Of a DNA stretch of 64,000 nt, positions 45,200-57,359 are shown one piece after another. The position numbers and the translations under genes are program-made. The notes under the pieces are model-generated. The model was not told the DNA's origin. It saw only the letters and a program-made list of their open reading frames with translations, and did not search any database. The stretch is from positions 249,371-313,370 of the forward strand of contig NW_025933422.1 in NCBI RefSeq assembly GCF_000764305.2, given 5' to 3'. Origin of the DNA: Hyalella azteca (taxonomy: Eukaryota > Arthropoda > Malacostraca > Amphipoda > Hyalellidae). Numbering within the stretch: position 1 is the first letter of the stretch; every line of letters starts with the position of its first letter.

Positions 45200-46570
45200 A
45201 ATTCAAAACCACCAAACAAAAGGTGGAGCTTGCGTCATAGACTCGAGAAAGTCAAGATCACTTGATAAAAAACCATCAAACGATGCAGTTAGCCAATCAG
45301 AAACTGTGATTGAAGAGTCCAGTAGTGCCAATAGTACAAACTGCATACCTGAAATCCCTGAATCATCACCACTGATAGAATATCAATCTTCTCCAGCTTC
45401 CTCTTTTAGGAGGGCCAAACTGCCCGGAGATGCTAAGTCCAGCTAAGATAAGTAACTTTGAGGGTTTTGCCTGCTCCAACGGTACCAGTGGGCTCTTGTT
45501 GGAATCAGATATGTCTGAGGATGAGAGCTGGCTAACCTCAGCTCAAGCACAGCAAAAAGCTGTCACAGTGCCATTAGATAATGCTGGAGGCATAAGCCAA
45601 CCCAACCAGGAAATAGAACCTACTACTACTACTAACAACTCTCAAGGTAGCTGGTACCTGGTAGAGTCATTGTTATTGAACCAATTGCTGACCTCTGTCC
45701 GGTTGAAAAATTCTTTTCTAACGATTTGACCCTGCGTAAGGCCTTGGCCAACTCTCCATTTGGCAAAGCAGGAATTGCTATGGTAAGCAAGAACCTCAGC
45801 TGCAAAATTCTAGTTATAACCTTTGAGAAAAAAACCTGGTTTCAGGATGACCTCTCTTCTAAAAGTTGACCAACTTGATTCATGGAAAATTAGGTGCCAA
45901 TTGCTGGAAACCCTTAATTTTATGAATAATGTTATTATTACAAAAGATCTTTCACAGCTCTGCCGTGTTCTGCGACTCTGCCGTGTTTTGAGGCGCTGCC
46001 GTGTTTTGCGGCGCTGCCGGGTTTCGCGGCTCTGCCGTGTTCCACGGCTCCGCCGTGGAGTGTTCTCCTCAACAGATGCTAGGGAGAGTTTGAGCCGTGC
46101 AGCCAGTTTGAGTTAGGCAGGGTTTTCAGTGAGTTGGTAGAGAGCCAATTAATTAAAGTGATGAATTGAAGTGATTAATTAAAGTAGTAAAAGTGATTAA
46201 AGTGAGTGATTAAAGTGATTAATTAAAGAAAATTGAGTGATTAATTAAATTGATTAGCAGCTGTAACTCGGAGCTTGGTCGTGGGGCCGCATTGGACTAG
46301 TCTTCAGAGGCTCCTGCAAATTTGAAAAGAAAAAAAAAGATTGGTGCACAAATTTGGTGGTGCACGGCTGCATACCCCGACTCTGAATTTCTGAAAGGTA
46401 CGTCATCTTTACTGACTCTCTGAGTTCTCTACACTTGATTGTAAACAGAAGACAACAAAATCTTGTCCCTCTTGTCTTTAGAATACAAGAAAAACTAATC
46501 TCCCTACTGCTCTCAATAAATGTGGAATTCCAGAGGGGTAATATATTAACTGGTAAACATAGCAAATCAG
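45200..46570 (+). pseudogene. LINE fragments (ORF1 and RNase H pieces)
   Basis: Two open stretches (45123-45446 and 45430-45729) are Ser/Asn-rich like the N terminus of the LINE ORF1 at 51.9 kb. The stretch near 45700-45800 reads FFSNDLTLRKALANSPFGKA, clearly the same region as FYGNDLSLSKALATSLFGSA at 52.24 kb. Near 46440-46520, VFRIQEKLISLLLSI matches VFLIQEKLITLKLS of the LINE RNase H at 58.08 kb. ORF1 directly joined to RNase H means that the reverse transcriptase part is missing. Confidence 0.65.
45955..46070. repeat. 17-bp GC-rich minisatellite
   Basis: About seven copies of TGCCGTGTTTTGCGGCGC-like units inside a region of LINE fragments. Confidence 0.75.
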
Positions 46571-46679
46571 AAAGCAGGACCCAAAAATCTGGAACGTCCA
46601 GCACACTTCCACTTTCAGTCCATCATCATCACTGATGAGTCTCTGCAAGATACCACAGCTGTTTCATTGATAAAAAATC

Positions 46680-46850
46680 AGCGCTTGCATCATCACAGTA
46701 ACAAGAATCCAATCAACGCTTGAACGTGTCCAACGTAACAGTCACAAGAATCCAATCAACGCTTGAAAGCGTCCAACGTACTGTCACAGGGATCCAATCA
46801 TCGCTAAAACGTGTGTAACGTCACAGCCACTGGAATCCAATCAGCAATAG
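46680..46850. repeat. About 48-bp tandem repeat, 3-4 copies
   Basis: Units of ACAAGAATCCAATCAACGCT with GAACGTGTCCAACGTAACAGTC, diverging to the right. It follows a GTGATTAATTAAA-rich stretch (46140-46250). Confidence 0.75.
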
Positions 46851-46859
46851 AAAGCTAGA

Positions 46860-48000
46860 AGGGACCGCCTCAAATGCACACAATGTTAATGCACTGATGC
46901 TAACTTAATGCATAATGCTACAATTCTTATTTCAAGAGTGTAATACAATAGTGTAGTTATCTCATTATTGATGGAAATTGCAAAGAATAACATCTTCACT
47001 ATGTACACTCACTCACAAATACATGAAAAACTGCCTATGATTCAATCCAAAAATACAAAACTGACCACCAATGCAATCAGCTAAGACATACAATCTCCTT
47101 TCGTTGTGATCAGCTAAACAAAAAACGTAAAGAAAGAAGGTAGCAGGGATACCAACCGCACTGGCAACCAATGTGAAACCGACATCAATATAGTCATGTG
47201 AAAAAATGAAAGATACGAATTCTTCTATATTAAAAATTTATCAGTAACTGACATTCAACAGAAATCAGAATGGTTTAATAACCTTTGTAAATATTATTCA
47301 TGCCTGCAGAATCAATCGTGTGCAACAGTGGCTGCGTGGCGGGAATCTATGATGGTTAGTTCTCATTAAGCAATCGGTGGGTAAGGTACGGTACCTACAG
47401 AACATTACTGCAGATAAAGCTCCCAAACTTTGAGACGATAATTGAGTGAAAACTTTACGTGATATAATGTGAGCCTTCTAAAGTTTTAATAATGAAGAAA
47501 TCACAAGGTTCACAGAATCTAAAGATTTGAATGCTAAATTTTTTACTTTTGAGTATTCTATTGACTATTGAGTCTCTTCTAGTCAGTCAACTGTGAAGTG
47601 CCATGTTGTTTGTTGTGCATTGCCTTTTCTTTGACTTAGAGAAGTTTCTCCAACTGCCGATGAGTTTCTCCTCAATTTGAAAGCTGAGTTAACAAATAGG
47701 TGCCATAAATATTTTTTTTTATATTTAATTTGAAACTATTATGTTGGGAGTAAATAGTATTTCCTTCTGTAGATCCATCCCTCTTGCTCATCTGTGAGTG
47801 ACACGCGCAATTAATAATCTTGCATGGGACCTTCTCTGTGTTGCCTGACTTGATGTTCATACGATCATAGCTACCGCAACCGAAGCAAATTTCTGACGGC
47901 CTGCAAACCTGTTTCTAGGTGCCTGGAACATTTTTTTTAAGGCACAACGCTTTTTTATGTGAACCACAAATTTTAGAAGTCCAGCCTGGCTCTCATATGA
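46860..48000. other. No gene seen
   Basis: AT-rich sequence between LINE fragments, with no repeat or motif recognised. Confidence 0.45.
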
Positions 48001-48004
48001 CATA

Positions 48005-48450
48005 AAGCTTCAGTTTGTGCCTGGTCACCGTACCGTAGTATTGATGGCAATGAGGCCGCTGACCGTGAGGCCTCTGAAGCCCACTTGCTCTGGTACCATA
48101 CCGTTACTCCAATTTGTGTGGAAGAAATGGTGAGGTCTCTTCGACTGTGTTCGACATAATGTTTTAGGATTCTGGCAAGGAATGTGGATTAGAAATGTGC
48201 ATGAAACGGGGAAGGGACCGAACTCTGAAGGGTCTCATCCTCACTAAAGTGAGAGACAGAGTTGGTCTTTGGCCATGGGCGGCCAACGGGAATCGAAATG
48301 TTGAAACTGCCCTTGCCAGGTTGTGCCTGGGGCATGCGGGAGTCAATTCGCACCTTGCGTGCTTTAACTTGTTGGACAGTCCTGGTTGTTCATGTTGGCC
48401 AGGTTGCAGATTGTGGATGCAGCATCGCCAATATATGGGTTTTTAAGCCC
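48005..48450 (+). pseudogene. LINE ORF2 3' end (RNase H tail and Cys-rich end)
   Basis: SIDGNEAADREASEAHLLWY (about 48035-48095) carries the last RNase H Asp and matches the region after GHHEIAGN at 58.18 kb. After a break it continues ANGNRNVETALARLCLGHAG and CSCWPG (48283-48400), the C-terminal region that follows RNase H in I-type LINEs. It ends about 120 bp before the first adapter junction. Confidence 0.65.
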
Positions 48451-48565
48451 TAAGCGTTGCCGGGTAATTTTAAGATGCGTCGCCGGTAATTTTTAATGAA
48501 AAGCCATTTATGCTGAGTAATGAAAAACTATTTACAAGCCACGAACTTATTTACAAGGTTGCATG

Positions 48566-48603
48566 CTGTCTCTTATACACATCTAGATGTGTATAAGAGA
48601 CAG
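48566..48603. other. Nextera mate-pair junction adapter (assembly artefact)
   Basis: CTGTCTCTTATACACATCT followed at once by its exact complement, 38 bp: the circularised Nextera junction sequence used in mate-pair libraries (two Tn5 mosaic ends). It is library sequence, not genome. Bases on the two sides may come from distant places. Confidence 0.97.
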
Positions 48604-49057
48604 GGCCACTCCTGGGCTGTGGGTGCAAAATCCTGCAATTAGTGTTGTCAGGCTTAGAGAAAACATTTGGAATATGTTGATTAATGTGTCATAGTTTTAT
48701 GCCTTATTTTATGAAATGCATTTATAATTTACGAAAATAATTGACAAGTTTTTAATACTCATTATACCTGCATCAAGTTCATAATGAATTTTCCTACATT
48801 TCGCTGTGTCAATTTACTAACGTGTTGTTAAACATGGTTGGTGTATGAACTTTGAATAAGTTAACTTTCAGCATTTTTAACAGTTAATAAATTTTTTTTG
48901 TGGCGAGTAGAACAGGCATGCTTTTTCACCGGTTTTGCCTTTTCGCTGTTACTTTATAATTCAGCCGTTAAAGTTTTAAATGAACGTATGAATATTATCT
49001 ACATTGTGTTTCATTGTCAGTAGAACCATGGCATTGAAAGCTGAAGATGGGTTACAT

Positions 49058-49095
49058 CTGTCTCTTATACACATCTAGATGTGTATAAGAGACAG
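49058..49095. other. Nextera mate-pair junction adapter, second copy
   Basis: Complete 38-bp junction. The 454 bp between this and the first copy (48604-49057) is AT-rich with no recognised feature, and its position in the genome is unknown. Confidence 0.97.
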
Positions 49096-49336
49096 GTTCT
49101 CAATTTATTCATATTAATTCATCTCAACTGTTTCAAATTTACTTGGGTTGCATTCAAAAATTTTACTCGAGTCATGTTTATTAATTTGAAAGCTTTCTTT
49201 TTGATAATCATATATTCTCCAATTACCATTTAATTTTGAAACCAGATCACTTATGCAAGCATTTCAGGCTCTAATAAATGATCCCTAACAATTTGAAATT
49301 TTCAACACTTCAACTTACCATAAAGATGTATATATG

Positions 49337-49365
49337 CTGTCTCTTATACACATCTAGATGTGTAT
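49337..49365. other. Nextera junction adapter, truncated, at a gap
   Basis: The first 29 bases of the junction are present, then n at 49366. The scaffold join was made on adapter sequence. Confidence 0.95.
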
Positions 49366-50780
49366 NGTATGGTGTAGGGAGTTGCTTACCAAAAATCATG
49401 AGGAGGTTAGACGGCATGGGATCGAGCTGTTAGCAGTTTTAAATACGGTGTAGAGCGATTGTATTGGTGCCTTACTTCATTAGCTTGCTGGGTAATTTCC
49501 ATGAAGGGGATTTGTACCTTTAGCTTCTAACATATAATCCCTTTATTCCCTTAGTCTACTCTGCCATTTAGCAGGCTTACGCAAAGGCACAGAAAAGGGG
49601 ATGAAACATATGCTGGTCTTGAGCAATGCTGGCTTCTGGCATGCATCCCGCAACGGACAGGTAATGGGATACGCAGCCGTGCACCACCAAATTTGTGCAC
49701 CAATCAGCCTTGAAAGGAATGCCTAGCATATTTCCGGATGACCACCAATCAGCTGCGGATTAAGCCATCCGTCGGTAACCAGCCCGTGACATCATCTTGC
49801 TCTACATATTAGGAGCTTTACGCCACCACATTCTGAAGCAAATAGCCCAGAGAGTTATGGTTGTCCACCACTGAACATTGCATTGAATCGTCACTTCATA
49901 CCCTGACTTTAGGTCGAACTGTAACTTGCGGACAACTGACTGCAACCAACCAACCCAGGTTGCCAGTGGAACTGCATGCATCCTGCCATGCACCACCAGA
50001 CCGTCACTTTTAGCTCACAACATCTGGGGTTAGGTTCAGAAATGGGATGCATCGTTCCATTCCAAAATCTATCCTCCGTTGATGAGCAACTTCCACAGCT
50101 TTGCTAAATTACATAACTTTTAGCTCACAGCATCTGAGGGTTAGGTTTCAGATAGCATAGTTCTGTTCCAAAATGTATCATCGTGCAACGCGTGGCCATT
50201 CAACCGTAGGCTGATTTGACACACGGGACAGATATGGACGGCTCTGGTGTGCTCCGTCCGGGTGGTGTAAATTTTTTCGAGTATTGGCAGATGACGCTAA
50301 GTTATATGACATCAGGCTATTTTCCTGTGGGCTAATTGGTCTAATTCAATGGATGCAATCTGTCTGGTGGTGTGCAGCTGATAATGTTAGTCAAGAAGTG
50401 CTGTAGGCTATGTTCTTCAGGGAAGAGATAATGATGGTCCATTCAAAGCACGGCAGTTGTTGTCTTCCACAGACGTCTCTGACAAACGTAAGGAAGTTGG
50501 CTCCGGTCCTGCCTTCAAGAGTGAATTTCTACACTTTCTTTTCTGCGTTCTTTAATTCCAGTGCTTACGGTGGCCGCTAAACAACAATCATCCTCATGAA
50601 ATGATCATCAGGTAAGCAAAGGAAGAAAGACCCTCCAACCAGGTCTCATACAGTGGCAATAGTCGTTGGAATTTCAACGACTTTCGCTGAAGTTATCGAC
50701 CAATTTTTTTACTTTACAACGACTTTCGAGCTAAAATAATAGGTCATTTATCTTTTTCAACGACTGTCAACTAATGGGAC

Positions 50781-50818
50781 CTGTCTCTTATACACATCTA
50801 GATGTGTATAAGAGACAG
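50781..50818. other. Nextera mate-pair junction adapter, fourth copy
   Basis: Complete 38-bp junction, 12 bp before a gap at 50831 that follows ATATATATGTAT. Confidence 0.97.
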
Positions 50819-50859
50819 ATATATATGTATNCAGCCAGGACCGCAGGCGGGTCTGCAAA

Positions 50860-50960
50860 AGTGTCGATTCAGTGAAGAAATAGGCCCATGTCCTGTTGCC
50901 GATTCTTGTACTTGTCGTGACTTGATTCACAAGGTTGATTTTTACGTTTAGATCATTTCA
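50860..50960 (-). repeat. Dispersed repeat sharing the SINE tail
   Basis: On the minus strand it contains TCACGACAAG ... CAAGAATCGGCAACAGGAC ... GGGCCTATTTCTTCA. Relatives occur at 28630-28700 (plus), 41030-41190 (minus) and 43205-43400 (minus). All share the ATCGG(C/T)(A/G)ACAGGCC core found at the 3' end of the tRNA SINE. Confidence 0.6.
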
Positions 50961-52728
50961 TTTATTGAAATTCACTCTGTGATGAATGATTCAGGAATGT
51001 GTTATGCTTAAATTTGCAGTACGCACGTGAACAACAGAGGTGCACATCCGTAGTTTTAATTTCTTCCCATTGTAACTAACTGGTATTCTTGGATATGCCG
51101 GAGAGAATATGAAATTCGCAAATCCCATTTGTGAGTGGCTTGCATTTGTCGAACAAATGCAAATAGCCATATATTAAATAGAGTTGAGGTTTGATAATTC
51201 TGGTGATTGAGTATTTAAAACTGAGTAAGCAGTTCTGGATAAGTAAGGTGTGACCTCCGTATTTTAGGGAAAGCTTGCATTTGTTTACGCACAATATTTA
51301 CGGTGAGGTGAAGCGGTGAATTCATTAGTAAAGAAACCTAAGAAGTAAGAAGGCACTGCTGGTTTGAAAAATTAGACATTAATGCATTATCTGTTAGGTG
51401 TTTGTTGTATATAAAGAATATAATGTACATAGACTTAAGGTTATCTCATTATTAACGACTAGTCACTAGTGTTTTCATTGTTAAGTTATCAAACTACTGA
51501 AGAAACCTATCGACTATCAACTGCATAAATCCTATCGACTATCGACTGGCATGCGGTTGTTCAACGACCAGATGACCTTGAGATAAATTTTACAACGACT
51601 CTTGTGCCACACTATGAGACCTGGCCCTCCAACAGGTGCATGGTCTCTAAGCTCATTATATGTTGAATCTGAAAAGGCATTAGCCCCACCACCACCACCA
51701 CCAAAACAACTAGGTATATACTCTGCACTCTGCCCCCCTATCAGTGATCACCAGTCAGTAATTCAAAACTTTCAGCTTCCACCTCCTGAGTCCTGAGACT
51801 TGTCAAGATGGACCTATTTGTGAATTGTTAGATAGTCCACACTCCACTTTCTCTGTCTTCTAGTCTATGCCAGCAGCCCAGAACCAGGCTAAAGATAGTG
51901 GGTGATGTACTCCTGAGATTGAAGGCAGATTGGACAATGTTGCCATTGATGCAGGCAGACAATCAAAAAGGAAAAGAGGGACCAACTTTGAAGGATGTCA
52001 ATCGAACAAACTTAACCGAGATCTTGAGCTCTCCTTAGAGGAGGTCTCATATGCAGAATCTGAAATTGTTTCTGGCCAAAAAATAGTTGCAGGTCATAAA
52101 AACTATGATTCAAGCCAAACACAGATTACTGAAAGTCAAGACAAGGTAATTCTGATAGAGCCCCTAGATAATGTCATCAGCTAGTGGCTGGAATTCTAGG
52201 GGGGACCTGATGAACGCCCCACCAGCCTACCAGGCCCGCCTTAAAGTTCTATGGCAATGACCTTTCACTCAGTAAAGCCTTGGCAACATCTCTTTTTGGA
52301 TCAGCAGGAATTGACTTAATTAAGCAAATCAGGAAGAACATTGCTAGGAATCTCCTCATTGTGTTTCTTGACAGCCCTGTAGGCTGTAGCATGTATTCCT
52401 GAACTTCTGTTCATCACAAAATAGGCTCTTGGAGCGTGAGGTGCTGCTTTCCTCTAAATCAGACTCGCTCTGTTGTCTGTTGGGGTGATTGGACCACTAG
52501 CACTAGGTGAGTCTCTGCTCTGAGTTAGCACAGTCTGGCTATCTCAAATCCTGATACCTTAGCTGAGAGGATACTTAAGGGAAAAGATAAAAACAAAACC
52601 TCAATGTTTAAGATCAGTTTTCCATTAGGCATTAAGCGTCCTGCCATCCTATGTGTATCTGGGCCATTAGCTCTTCAGGGTTACCACCTTTGTGAGCAAG
52701 CCATGGCAGTGTTTTTGGTGTCAGGATT

Positions 52729-53682
52729 GTGGCTATATATAATGCTAAGGATTGCAAAGGCCTATCTCAATGCATGGGATGTAGCTGCCCCCACAATGTG
52801 AAAGATTGCCCTGCCTCTGGTCACTCAGCTCCTAAGTGCTGTAACTGTAAAGGTCCCCACACAGCAAGCTATGGAGGGTGCCCATGCATGAAGTTTGAAT
52901 CCCATGTTGAGAAAACAAGGACAAAAGAAAGAATTTCTTACAGGGATGCTGTTAAAGTGGTCAAAAGGTCTCAGCCAGAAAGATCAGCTGTGTCCCATCA
53001 CGAACAAACTTCCCAGCCTTCTCAATATTCCTGGATAGCACAGCAGCCCACCCATGGGCACAGTTCTCAAAAACATAATAGGTTTGCAAAAAGCCAGAAC
53101 ACCATGGCAAAATCAGTTGCCACCCAAACTTGTGGAAGCAATGAATCCTCTTCTGATATGGGCAGTGTATCTGTTACCAAACTGGTTGAGCTACCAAGAG
53201 TTTTGTGCCTTTGTGACAACACGGCAAACATCAATATTGTTGAAACAGTTACTAAAATTGCAGAAGACATATTCAAAGCTCCTGAGCAGTCCACCATCAC
53301 TACAGACAATGCACAACTCCCAGTCAAGCCATCAACAAAACCACATGCTGCTTCATTGCATGAACCTGAACCCATTGAGACAGAACTGGTAATGATGGAA
53401 GCTGAAATAGAACCATCACCAATCATTGGTGGCCAGTACCTGCTGAACAAAGCTAAGCATTCAAGCAAAACACGACCTCCTCCTACTCAGGATGGAAAGA
53501 TAGCTAAGCAACCAACTTTAATCCCATCTCTGGATGCCAACACTCAGAATATGCAGCCATTCCTTATCATTGGGGGTCAAGGTGTGTGTGGCAAGCACAG
53601 GGCTGTGAAAAAACCTGAGCCAACACCTTCTTATGAAGGTAAAGCTGATCTTAATTCCAGTGAGGATGGTGGTGGAACATGA
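52729..53682 (+). pseudogene. LINE ORF1, C-terminal part with CCHC zinc knuckle
   Basis: The longest non-repeat frame in the window, 317 codons. Residues 37-51 form a knuckle C-x2-C-x3-H-x6-C (CCNCKGPHTASYGGC), the form seen in Jockey-type gag proteins, preceded by another Cys-rich stretch (CMGCSCPHNVKDC). A basic stretch ending KVVKRS follows, and then a low-complexity Ser/Thr/Gln-rich tail. The Met at 52729 is not the natural start. Coding-like sequence upstream (FYGNDLSLSKALATSLFGSA near 52240-52310, and 51930-52184) belongs to the same ORF1 but is out of frame. RNA binding is the role in relatives. Confidence 0.8.
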
Positions 53683-53713
53683 AAAGGCTTAGCAGTGCAG
53701 TATGAAAATCCCA

Positions 53714-56082
53714 AATGCCACTCCAAAAGGAAGTAAAAATTGTACAATGGAACTGCCATAGTTTAAGGAACAAACTTAGCAACTTCAAACTGCACTTATA
53801 GTTTTTTATACTCAACCAAACCTCATGTTGCTTGTTTAAGTGAAACCTGGCTGACACAGAATACAGAACCTAAACTACTCCGCAGTTTTTAGACACTGAG
53901 AGGGTGGTTGGGGAGGTGGGAGAATTAGCTATTCTAATTTGTAGTGACATCTCTTTCCTTGAGCTGACTATTCAACCTTTTCCTGGGGGTGCCCCGGAAG
54001 TCCAATGCATAAAGGTCTTTCTGAAGAACAATTCCTCTCTTAGTCTCTTTCCAACTTGAATATTTATAACCCTAACCAACCAAACACTTGCCTCTTAATG
54101 AACTTCAGCACTATTTTCAACAACTGGGGCCTTCAGCCATTATCGTAGATTTCAATGCTCATCACCCCCTGTGCGAGTCAACAAAGGCACCAAACACTAC
54201 CGGTGATGATGGACCTCTTGTTCATTTGATGGACCTCTTGTTCCATTGTCCAATGTTGGCTCTGCTCACACCTCCAGATCTTCCCACATATTTTAATGTC
54301 TACCTCAACTCCTCCACCCTTGATCTAACCATAATTTCAACAAATCTGCAGCCACTTTCCTCCGTCTCTACTGGCTCTGACATCGGCAGTGATCACTATC
54401 CTGTCATCACCTCTGTTGGAGTAGAAGCTACCTCCACTCAGTGCAGGCACCAACCTGCTTGGCTATATGATGCTGGATATTGGGCAGCTTGGTACTCTGC
54501 CCTGCCTCAGGTTAGCACTGATGTCTCTCCCAACCTTGTTAAAGCCCTTCAGAAATTTTCAAGAAATATATTCTGCTAGCACTAGGGCATTCCCACTAAC
54601 CAAAGAATATGTCACACTCAAGTACATTAAGGTTTGGTGGATGGAGGCCTGTTGTGATGCTGTTCGGTCAAGTAGAGCAGCAAAAAGACTACTCATTTCT
54701 CAGCCACCACAGGAAAATCTGATTAACTTTAAGCAAGCATTGTCAGGCTAGTCAGGTGGGAGGTGAGAATGGCAAAGAAGGCCTCATGGAAAAGTTTCTG
54801 CAACACTGTAACTTCTGACACTCCAACTGCCATACTGTGGAATTGATTGAAGAAATTACAGAATCCTTTCACTCGCAAATCACATCCATTTCTTATGCCT
54901 AATTTGATCTTTCCTGACCCTGTTTCCAAGGTGGCTGCCCTGGCAGATCTTTTTGAGCAGGTTCACTCCTCCCCAACTCCAACTCCTAATTTTGTTGTCT
55001 TCCCCCTGGCTCTTGCTCTGGGTAGGTACTGACCTTCAAACTCCTCTCAATGCTCCATTTAAATTGTATGAGCTAGAAACTTGTCTGACCTCCCTTAAAA
55101 ATTTCTCCCCAGGTCTGGACCGTGTACACAACAAACACCTTTCTCTCCCTCCTAAATATAATTCATGGTTGCTGAAACTGTTCAATGAAAGCTTCACTTC
55201 TGGGACAGTCCCACATGAGTGGAAGACAGAACTAATCTTGCCCATCTCTAAGCCCAACAAGGCTTTAACCTCTACAAACTCCTACCATCCCATATCCCTG
55301 TTCTCCTGTGTAGCCAAGCTGATGGAGATGCTAATAAATAGACAACTAAATTTCTTCCTTTAGCAAAACCACTCTTTTGGGCCAGCCAGGGAGGCGTTAG
55401 ACCTTGCCTATCCGCTATTGGCCAGGTGACAAGACTGGATACTACTATCAGAGACAGCCTCAGGAGCAAGTCTGTACTTTTTTTGTGATTTTAGCAATGC
55501 ATTCGATACCATCTGGCACAACGGCCTCTTGTATAAACTGAGCAGGAGTGGGGTCCAGGGAAGGATGTTGCATTGGCTCAGGGATTTTTTAACAGGCAGA
55601 TCTGTCAAGGTATTTTTTGAAGGTGAATAATCTGTATTGCATGGGATCAAGGCTGTGTTCCTCAGGGTGCCATCTTATCACCTACACTCTTTAATGTTGT
55701 AATGAGCAACATACCCTCAGTACCAGGCATGCACTGTGCTGAGTATGCAGATGACATAGCCTTCTTCCCTGATGCTGACATTGCCAAAGCCACAGCTAGA
55801 GTACAGACGCAGCTCTCTGCTTTCTGTACCTGGTCGCAACAGTGAGGACTAAAATTGAACCCTCTGAAAACTAAATGTATGTTTTTCACAAATAAACAAG
55901 TGGTCTCTCAGCCTTTATACATTAATGGTCAGCTGATTGAGACAGTTCTTAGGTATAAATATCTCAGGGCTGTCCTGGATGCACCCATGCTGCGATGGAG
56001 CCCTCAAATTGAAGCACTGAGGATTTCCTATCTCCCTATCATTAACCTACTCAGATCCATCTCACAGAGAATGGGGTGCTGA
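53714..56082 (+). pseudogene. LINE ORF2: endonuclease and reverse transcriptase (fragmented)
   Basis: The frame starts KEVKIVQWNCHSLRNKL (about 53730), the N terminus of an APE endonuclease. It continues in another frame at 54088-54579 with VDFNAHHPL, PTYFNVY and SDHYPV, the endonuclease landmarks. Reverse transcriptase pieces follow: SPGLDRVHNKHL and YHPISLFSCVAKLMEMLI (54953-55363), FSNAFDTIWHNGLLYKL (about 55490), YADDIAFFPDAD (about 55745) and LNPLKTKCMFF (55855 on). Catalytic Asp-Asp of the YADD box is kept. At least five stops or shifts break it. Confidence 0.85.
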
Positions 56083-56102
56083 CCGCACGCTGCTGATAAA
56101 AC

Positions 56103-57359
56103 TACCGTCAACTGGGGCTACTTGTGACGGGCGGGGTAACTAACTTAATAAGGCATATTGCAAAACTAAATATAGTGGTGTAAACGTCAACATTTTTCCT
56201 ATCTATGTAGTATTAAGGAAGTTCAAAAATACAACATTTACTAGCTTTGAAAAATTCCTGAAAAATATGGTGAAAAACAATATTTTGAAGTTACTCCTGC
56301 CAAGGTCTGTAGTAAAAAAATATTTGCCATATTGAAAAATTTTGCTTAGAAAAAAGTGGCAGACAAGTGTCAGCATGAAAACTTTATTTGCAGAATTTAC
56401 ATACCTCAATCCAAAAAAAATGGTGGCCATTTCCTCACGGCAGGGCTACTCAGGACACCGCCCCGGGGCTATTCGGGACACCCCCCAAAAATGCATTTAC
56501 AGTAAAACCTCAGTTAGCAAAGGCTCCAGGTAAGAAAAAAATTGATTAAAAACAAAGAATATTGATTACATTTACCTTGTTCAGCATAAAAAATTTCACT
56601 TATCGAAAAATTAGTGCATCATCGGTCATCACAAAATTGTGCATAGAATGTCATATATAGAATTGTGCACCAGGCATCATAGAATGAAAAGTAATTGACC
56701 TAAACTATGATTTATTTCTCCAAAAATATATGATGGTTGTCACTAAAACATTCCTTTCTGTTTCAGGTATGTTTTTCACAGTCTTTTTTTTTATAGTAAA
56801 TTCACCCAACCCAATTAAAATGGTGTGAAATTACAAGCCATCCTGAAAGCTTACAGATACAGAAAAAATGCTACAAGGCTTTTGATATGAAGCTTGCAGT
56901 GGACAAGGTAGTTGAAATGCTCAATGGCCTGTTCATGGATACGGTAATATCGCATCAATAATACAGTAATTAATGTATATGGTAATATATCAATGAAGGA
57001 AAAAGAAGTAAAAATCACAGAAAATGTCATTTATTCTACCTCTACATCATCTACAATGAAAGAGGACTTCAGAGTACTGTTAGTAATGGATGAGTACACT
57101 CTGCATGCTTCAAATGTTTTAAAATTAAGTTTTATTCCAAGTGTCCCAAGTAGCCCCGTTTGACGGGGCTATTATGGACACTCTTTTTTTGCTTCTGACA
57201 CCTTACAAATAGCATATAGAATTTTTTTAGAGAAGCCATGTGTTAGCCCTTGCAAAGTGCTTTGAAATGAGCCTAAACTTGTTTATGAAATGTTTCATGG
57301 TAAGAAGTTATGAATGAAAAACCTTCTATATTGACCCGAGTAGCCCCGGTTGACAGTAT
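56103..57359. mobile_element. TA-flanked inverted-repeat element inserted in the LINE
   Basis: About 1.26 kb, bordered by TA and with 20-bp ends TACCGTCAACTGGGGCTACT and, at the right, the complement of TACTGTCAACCGGGGCTACT (18 of 20 matching). The body carries repeated copies of GGGGCTATTCGGGACA-like motifs (about 56447, 56468, 57150, 57170). I see no transposase, so it looks non-autonomous. It interrupts the LINE between reverse transcriptase and RNase H, which makes it younger than the LINE. A related, longer copy is inverted at about 59565-62986. Confidence 0.75.

Larger units (their letters stand above)
49370..51900. other. No gene seen; assembly uncertain
   Basis: Between adapter junctions (49337 and 50781) the sequence includes two similar segments, CTTTTAGCTCACAACATCTG (50008) and CTTTTAGCTCACAGCATCTG (50118), about 110 bp apart. 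A Pro-rich frame at 51602-51796 may be the degraded 5' end of the LINE. Confidence 0.45.

Noticed and set aside
48566..50818. 38-bp palindromes as natural transposon ends or regulatory palindromes
   Set aside because: They are the exact Tn5 mosaic-end junction of the Nextera mate-pair kit, so they are adapters.
51602..51796. Proline-rich plus-strand frame as a separate gene
   Set aside because: Short, with a poly-Pro run; more likely the decayed 5' part of the nearby LINE.
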